A stretch of DNA of 64,000 nt from Solicoccozyma terricola (Eukaryota > Basidiomycota > Tremellomycetes > Filobasidiales > Piskurozymaceae). Position numbers and translations under genes: made by a program. The DNA is taken from positions 219,536-283,535 of the forward strand of contig BCLD01000004.1 of assembly GCA_001600875.1 (NCBI GenBank). Direction: 5' to 3'. Below are positions 58,509 to 64,000 of the stretch, in pieces. How positions within the stretch are numbered: position 1 is the first letter of the stretch; every line of letters begins with the position of its first letter. The notes below the pieces were generated by a model. The model saw only the letters and a program-made list of their open reading frames with translations. It had not been told where the DNA came from and ran no database searches.

Positions 58509-60113
58509 TCACTTCATTCCTTGATCCAATACCTTCAGATGTTGTAATCCACAAGCACCCTTCTCCCTATCCCTCAACGACCTATAAATCCTCTTTTCCA
58601 CCGAACAAACATCACACATCCCATCCAACTTCCCCTTCCCCACTTTCCTCTCAAATCCCAAACCATCAACTTTGGTTTGAGGGAACGACACGCTCATTGC
58701 TAATTCGCCGGATTTCATACTGCTGATGTATCGAAGGAGGGTACGTGGGATGTCGGATGGAGGAGAAGCAGATGGAGCACCGGAAGTTGGACGAGATGTA
58801 GTGGATAGTTTGGTTTTTGTTCGACCGGATTGAGCACGGAGAAGTCGATTGATAGTGTCGGTCTGTAGAGTGGGGAGGACCGTTCAATAACATATTCACC
58901 GGGTGAATAAAGAGAAAAGAAAAACGAAAAAAAAAAAAAAAAACAAGGAAACTTCCGACTCAACTCACTTTCTCCTCTTCCTGCTTCTGATCAAGTTGTA
59001 ATTTCCTCTTCCTTGCAATCTCCTCCTTCCTCCTCGCTCTCTCCACCTCTGTCAATTCATCTTTCATTTTCCCCAACCTATCTCTACCCAACTCGAACAA
59101 CTCTTCAACCTCTCCATTCCCTTCGACTCGATGTTTCGCTCGTTGACGTGCGGTCATTTTCAAAGGATCAAGATCAGAATCGTGAGGTACGTTGTATTCT
59201 CGTTCGAAATCTGCGGAATCAAAGGATTCAGAGTCTGATGGTGCTGTGTGTGGGTTGGGGGTGGTTTTGGTGAAAAGGAAAAGGGAAGAAAAAGGATGCG
59301 TGGTAGGGAATCGGTTAGTCTGGTAAAAACTTGGAGAAATTGGGGTGTTGGCCAAACGAACCATTTTCAGCAATAACAACCTTCTTCTTCCTTCCTCTTT
59401 TCTTCCCAGTCCTCACTCCCACAACTCCATCACCGCCACCACCACCACCACCACCACCACCACCACCGCCACGAACTTTCCTATCCTCTTCCTCCATCAA
59501 CTGATCCATCAATTCATCTTCCTCTTCTCCCAACTTATCCATCGCGACCGCTGCTGCTTTACGTTTCCCTCTACCTGGTCCTCGTGTTGAATGTTGAGAC
59601 GGGATGGGGAGTGTTGTATTGGATGATGAGGCGGAGGGTATGGAAACTTTGAATTTGAGCTTGAGTGGTTGTCTGGGTGGAGTTTTGATCAGTGTTGGTG
59701 TTGGTTCTGTGAGATGGGAAAATGTTGCGGGGTTTTAGCTTGTGGTGGTCGAATGAAAATGAAAAAAAATGAAAGATGAAAGAAAAGGAGCCAGATAGCA
59801 AAACACACGACGAACCTTCCGGTGATTCTTCTTCTACGTCGTCGTCGTCTTCGTTATCTACAAGATCCAATAAATCATCCGCATCTCCATCCTCTTTCTC
59901 TTCATAATTATCTTCCCCGCCATCCAATTCATCCTCTCCCTCCGCATCCTCCTCCTCGTCGTCTCCATCATCTTCCACCCGATCATTCATTTCATCCAAG
60001 GTTTCATCCTCTGCAGAGTCTGCGGCGGATTCGGACGCTATGACTCGTTTGGTTCGTCGGATGGTGGATGTGGGGAAGGACGCGGAGATGCGAGCGGATG
60101 CTCGTGGTGGCAT
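58509..60113 (-). CDS. IES2: INO80 complex subunit IES2 (PAPA-1 domain)
   Basis: Minus-strand gene of four exons. The N-terminus MPPRASARISASFPTS is followed by a long Asp/Glu run. Exon 2 has KTPPRQPLKLKFKVS, the KLK box common in Ies2, then a Gly tract of about 13 residues and the AT-hook-like KKRGRKKKV. The PAPA-1-like region is in exon 3: FDSADFEREYNVPHDS, LDPLKMTARQRAKHRVEGNG, then a Lys/Arg helix (RARRKEEIARKRKLQLDQK). The last exon gives TDTINRLLRAQSGRTKTK and a C-terminal CDVCSVEKRIY with a later C-x3-H, perhaps a reduced HIT-type finger. Known role: subunit of the INO80 chromatin remodeller that stimulates nucleosome sliding. Divergent with LSM6 over 230 bases. Confidence 0.8.
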
Positions 60114-60343
60114 GGCGGGGAGGGGGCGGGGGGTGGATGTGTGGATGAATGTACTGTGATGTTGATGCTACCCCTCCCCTCCCCTCTCCCCTCCGTCCCC
60201 GTCACCACCTCCGTCTCCTGTCCCTTCGCAGATTACACGTCACAGCGTCCCTCCATGTCCACCGCACCCCCATCCCTCCCAACACACACACACACACACA
60301 CAACAGATACCAGGAAACAGCAACACCCATCCAACTCCCACAC

Positions 60344-61237
60344 ATGTCAGACCACTCCTCACCTCCGCCGCAGGCTCAGGAAGCAGCAGGGTCACCAGCT
60401 GAATTCCTCAAGAAGATCGTAGGGAAACAAGTCAAGGTTAGGATCGGAAGTGGGATCGATTATCAAGGTAATTGTTCTCTCCCTCGTATCGATATCCCAA
60501 TCACTAACTGAAAACAAATCAACTTGCGCGTAATCTACAGGCAACTTGTCATGTCTAGATGGGTATATGAATGTAGCGATGGAGAATACAAAAGAAATGG
60601 TGGATGGGCAAGTCAAAGCGACGTACGGAGATGCGTTTATTCGTGGGAATAACGGTGAGTTTTTTATTTTTGGGGGGGGGGGGGGNGGGNGNGNAGGGAA
60701 TATCAGGACATGNGAGAGGGTTGGTTGGTTGTGGATGATGGGAATGAGGGATTGAAATGGACATGTGCGAGCGATCCGACTTGCAAATGTGAATAGGTTC
60801 GTTAGCTGTTGCTATCGCAATCACTCCGTTGCGCAACGGCCTCGCAATGTCAACGAGGCGCTCTCGAAGATCATCCCGTGGTTTCCATCTACTACAAAGA
60901 CGAGTAAAATGAGGGGTAAAAGATTGGAGACTGCTTGACGAGTATCGTCGGAGAACGTTTCAGCAAGCGTTTGGAAAAAGGGGAGAGGTGGAGATGAAAG
61001 TCCAGCATATTGGGATGATATGACGCTGAGGATGATGAGATGGTGGGGCTGGAAGATCAGTGAGATAGGGTTGGGATTGATCTTCTCAAAGCATGAATGA
61101 ACATCATCAAATATTCAACCGATTCTAACGAGGCGAATCAATTCCATCTTGCGAAATTTCCGCTGATCTCGATTCTACCTTCCCCGGCTGCGATTTTCAA
61201 AATAGTGCTTTACATATCAGCGATGGAGGATATCTAA
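60344..61237 (+). CDS. LSM6: U6 snRNA-associated Sm-like protein LSM6
   Basis: Three exons give about 90 residues. Exon 1 (60344-60467) reads MSDHSSPPPQAQEAAGSPAE and begins Sm1 with FLKKIVGKQVKVRIGSG. Exon 2 (60541-60654) continues GNLSCLDGYMNVAMENTKEM to DAFIRGNN. Exon 3 (61206-61237) supplies VLYISAMEDI. The Sm1 core L-x-G-x-D/N (YQGNLSCLDGYMN) and Sm2 core (IRGNNVLYIS) are complete only when the distant third exon is used. Length and sequence match Lsm6 (86 residues in yeast). Known role: ring subunit of Lsm2-8 on U6 snRNA and Lsm1-7 in decapping. The second intron is 551 bases, about eight times the local norm, and contains ambiguous bases in a G run (60667-60694). Confidence 0.93.
60655..61205 (+). 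other. LSM6: 551-base intron of LSM6 with hairpin repeat
   Basis: The GTGAGT to AAATAG intron holds a G run with N bases, a perfect 14-base palindrome CCGTTGCGCAACGG (60826-60839), and a second hairpin GCCTCG/CGAGGC directly after it (60839-60859). GCAATCACTC at 60817-60826 repeats the 10-mer of the 16.6 kb repeats. No protein-coding frame is convincing inside. Confidence 0.75.
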
Positions 61238-61804
61238 ACATGCCTTGGCGCAAGGGTTGGATGTTCTGATGGGGATACGAGGTAGAAGATGGTAGAGGTT
61301 TGGGGTTTAATTCTCCCTTGTAATGACTACTACGACGGGTATTACGAAAATATGAATGGATCGATCCGGCGTCGTCCTACCCTCCACCTTTACATCCCAT
61401 CACAACGAGATCGAAAGAAGAAGGAAAAAAAAAAACGTCTGTCATCATATCAATTATCCTTTTACCATTAATGCGCCGTGATATATACATGCTTTGTAAG
61501 AGTTTTGAGAAATTAAAAGAAAACGAACAACAGCTATGGACGATAAGGAAAATATGCAGAATAAACGAAATCGTATTTTCGGTGAAAGGGTTGAGGAAAG
61601 GACGAGGTGTTGTGGTGTGGTTGAGTGAGGACATCGGTGGTTGTCGTTTTGGGTGTTTGGGGGGGGGGGGGGACAAGGCTAGATGTTCGTTTCGTTGACG
61701 ACGTAGAGTAGCAGAATTGAGATGGTGACGAGCCTTCGTCAACGATAACGAACAAGTCCCGAGTGGTGGTTTGAGAATGTTGCACGTAGACCTTATTCCT
61801 CTTC

Positions 61805-62960
61805 TCAAGCAATAACACAACAACCCTTCCCATGACTTTCCTTTTCTTCATTCCTCCTAACTTTCCCATTCGGTTTCGGCGGTATACCAGATCCACTCCC
61901 ACCACCTGGACCTCCATGACCTGCATCACGAACGAGCATCGCAGCTCTAGTAGCTGCTTCGAAGATGTCGTCTACACCGAGGTTCTGAAGGGATGAACAT
62001 TCGTAGTATGATCGAGCGCCGATGGCTGTTGCTATGCGTTGACCCTAAGGAGACCGCCGAGGGTTTATTAGTATGGAGGGGAGGGCCTTGTGTGAGAGGA
62101 ATGACGAAGAAAAGCTCACCTCAACAGTCTCAACAAATTCTTCCGGTCGGTATGTCCCATTCATTCTTGCTTTTTCTCGAAGATCCACTTTGCAACCGAC
62201 GAGGATTACTGGTATTTGATGACCACATATTGATCTGACTTCTTCGATCCACTATCCCTCGCAACGGTTTCGTCTCAGCTACATTTATCACCCCAGGGCA
62301 ACTCACGCAAGAGTTCCAAACCCTCAACACGCCTCCTCACCTTATTCGTCACATTATCCAAACTATCCACCGTATCAACCGAGAAAGCAATCAAGATGAC
62401 ATGCGCTTTCGAATAACTCAAAGGTCTTAACCGTTCATATTCTTCTTGCCCTGCAGTATCCCATAACGCTAGTTGTACGGGTTTACCATCGAGTTGAATA
62501 TCAGCCACAAAGTTATCGAATACTGTTGGTGACTGTGGTAATGGAAAGAAGGAGATGGGAATAATGCCGTCAGTGAAAAAATGTCTACAAAGGATCATGC
62601 ACAGCCACTTTCTCACATATGAATCGGGGAATTGACCCACTGCAGAAAACAAAACGAAGACATGTAATCAGCATTCAGTAGTAGGTGAATAGCTACCACG
62701 TATGTGAAACGGAAAAGACATACAACTGAACACCGTCAACTATTCGAAGGGGTGATGGATGTACTTGCATTAGCTTCTTCTCTATCAAACAAGACAATGG
62801 TTTCTCCAAAAGGACTCACTAAACTCGTCTTTCCACATGCTCCGTCTCCCACAATCACCAACTTTCTCCGGATCTAATCGCATAGCTCATCAGAAACTGT
62901 GGATGAAACACAGCTAACCAGAAAAAAGAAGGGATCACTCACGGCGTTCTGAGTCGCCAT
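61805..62960 (-). CDS. RHO2: Rho-family GTPase, RHO2-like
   Basis: Seven short exons give about 225 residues. Exon 1 is MATQNA; exon 2 has the P-loop [14 protein letters not shown] 16-base exon (62724-62739) then adds LTVFS before LGQFPDSY. Next is the effector loop [16 protein letters not shown], the Rho-type [20 protein letters not shown] and [15 protein letters not shown]. Then [19 protein letters not shown] with CKVDLRE, and the ECSS guanine-specificity motif. The tail is Gly/Lys-rich and ends [12 protein letters not shown] box CVIA with a neighbouring palmitoylation Cys. The TSLLTVFSLG and [19 protein letters not shown] blocks are those of fission-yeast Rho2 rather than Rho1, Rho3 or Cdc42. 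Known role of Rho2: cell-wall alpha-glucan synthesis and the cell-integrity pathway. YVPTVF is YSPTVF here, a switch-I substitution. Confidence 0.85.
62724..62739 (-). other. RHO2: 16-base microexon in the RHO2-like gene
   Basis: On the minus strand, cgaatag precedes TTGACGGTGTTCAGTT and gtatgt follows. It lies between the P-loop exon and the exon beginning TGGGTCAATTC. Joined, the frame reads TSLLTVFSLGQF as in Rho2 proteins; skipping it shifts the frame and removes the helix after the P-loop. Confidence 0.8.
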
Positions 62961-63654
62961 TTGTTACGTCTCCACCTCTTCGCCTTCCTTGACGAGCTCT
63001 TTTTCCAAGGTATGAGAAATTCGGTATCCCTCAAGCGGATGTCGTGCTGTACTGCTACTCTGCGTTTGGAGGTCAACCGGCGTTCAAGTTTGGTGATGGA
63101 CGTTGACGGACTTTGATCTCCTTTTGCCCCAAGAAAATTCAATGGCTTCTTCTTATGCTATTCTCCGCGTTCACCGCCTTGCTTTTAGCCGATACGATTA
63201 GTTGAGAGCGGAGGGATTGTGTTCCCTTCCTTTCAGTGCCGAGGTAGGTGGACGGTGGGAGAGGATGAAAAGGTACGATTATGCGAGTGAAGGTTGGGAC
63301 TGGGTCGTGAGGATGCTGTCGTTGAGAAGGGGATGCAGCTTGTCTCCTGTCAATGGGAAGACTGGGGCGGGGAGAGGCCTTGATCAGATGTCGTGGTCGT
63401 GGTCTCGGTATAGTAAGGTATCTATCTGCGCTGGGTCGGCGCAGGGGGGAGTAGCCATTCAAGACGTTCAGATACCCATATGCACCGGTCTGCTTGTCTG
63501 TGTTTGAATCCCTCACCTTTGCTCGTCCTCTGTCGACACAGCCTCGCGCGGTGGGTACCTCGATCGTGCTTTCGGCCGGCTGAGGATGTGTGTATCGATC
63601 GAATGGGCTGTCGTTGCAGACCTCGGTTGGTGCTTTCACCGTTGAGTGTGAACG

Positions 63655-63702
63655 AGGGTGGCAGTGGCAGCAGTGGCAGCAATGGCAGCAGTGGCAGGGG
63701 TG
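63655..63702. repeat. GGCAGTGGCAGCA minisatellite
   Basis: Three to four degenerate units of GGCAGNAGTGGCAGC type in tandem. Confidence 0.8.
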
Positions 63703-63917
63703 ACAGAGGTGGCATCGAGCGACTGGGGACTTTGAAGCAAGCTCGCCCTCTCGGAGATGGCCTCGGCCGGGCGTGGGAAGCATCTTGGGGTGACATGCTG
63801 TCATCGCCAGCACAGTGACATCGACGGACCACACAGCTGACCACAACTGGAATGTCCCACCGTCCCGGAACACACACTTCCATCCACGCTTCATCTCTTG
63901 ACATGCGGAAAAGACAG

Positions 63918-63955
63918 AGAGAGAGAGAGGGAGAGACAGAGACAGAGAGAGAGAT
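63918..63955. repeat. GA/CAGA purine microsatellite
   Basis: An imperfect GA and GACA repeat on the plus strand near the window end. Confidence 0.85.
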
Positions 63956-64000
63956 CATTTTCAGAAATCTTGCATATCGGCATTGCTGTTAATACATGAC

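Larger units (their letters stand above)
62961..64000. promoter_or_regulatory. Upstream region of RHO2-like gene, simple repeats, no gene seen
   Basis: About 1 kb. It holds a 15-base-type minisatellite of GGCAGTGGCAGCA units (about 63655-63702) and a GA/CAGA purine tract (about 63918-63955). Open frames of up to 251 codons exist on the minus strand but follow the repeat composition (strings of Cys-His or Leu-Pro) and look non-coding. Confidence 0.5.

Noticed and set aside
61000..61060. Possible box C/D snoRNA (CTGA followed by GATGATGA) in the LSM6 intron
   Set aside because: Only an internal D'-C'-like pair is visible. No outer C and D boxes at proper spacing and no terminal stem were found.
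63139..63894. 251-codon open frame on the minus strand near the window end
   Set aside because: Its sequence mirrors the minisatellite (Cys-His strings), lacks splice-consistent neighbours and resembles no family. It lies where the RHO2 promoter should be.

Overview
The window is nuclear DNA of a basidiomycete fungus, most likely a Tremellomycetes-type yeast related to Cryptococcus or Kwoniella. Genes are dense and split by many short introns of about 50-90 bases with GTNNGT donors, CTNAC-like branch points and YAG acceptors. Divergent promoters are short, and the gene set is purely fungal (squalene epoxidase, nitrate assimilation cluster, APSES factor, Ish1-type envelope protein, RHO2-like GTPase). 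The genus is an inference. Coordinates below span the first to the last coding base, introns included; I placed the exons by hand from splice consensus and family conservation. Two N gaps (1991-2486 and 13487-13777) and many G or C homopolymers interrupt genes.

Left part (1-20 kb): an NBP2-like SH3 protein; a small membrane protein broken by the first gap; importin beta-1 (KAP95); a tail-anchored fatty-aldehyde-dehydrogenase-like ALDH whose catalytic cysteine lies on a 7-base exon; a secreted or ER-type Ish1-domain protein broken by the second gap; an unrecognised gene that runs into a homopolymer- and hairpin-rich stretch; and squalene epoxidase ERG1.

Middle (21-46 kb): a GATA-type zinc finger gene, an RA-PH signalling adaptor, then a complete nitrate assimilation cluster. 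Nitrate transporter (minus strand) and nitrite reductase (plus) diverge from one 0.9 kb promoter with four AGATAA sites, and nitrate reductase (plus) follows with its own GATA-rich promoter. Together they import nitrate, reduce it to nitrite and then to ammonium. A 180-residue unknown gene converges on nitrate reductase, followed by a very large orphan gene (40.6-45.8 kb).

Right part (46-63 kb): housekeeping genes in tight alternating order: MBP1-like APSES/ankyrin factor, exosome subunit RRP46, a two-finger RanBP2-type protein, a DysF-domain (Spo73/Mug65-like) protein, GET1, the INO80 subunit IES2, LSM6 with an unusually long 551-base intron, and a RHO2-like GTPase with a 16-base exon. The last kilobase holds only simple repeats and a likely promoter.

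Most notable: microexons at functionally critical positions; a degenerate hairpin repeat family shared by two introns and one unstable-looking stretch; a 34-base exact inverted match that exposes a probable assembly chimera at a gap edge; and E-box/CRE-type palindromes in several divergent promoters.
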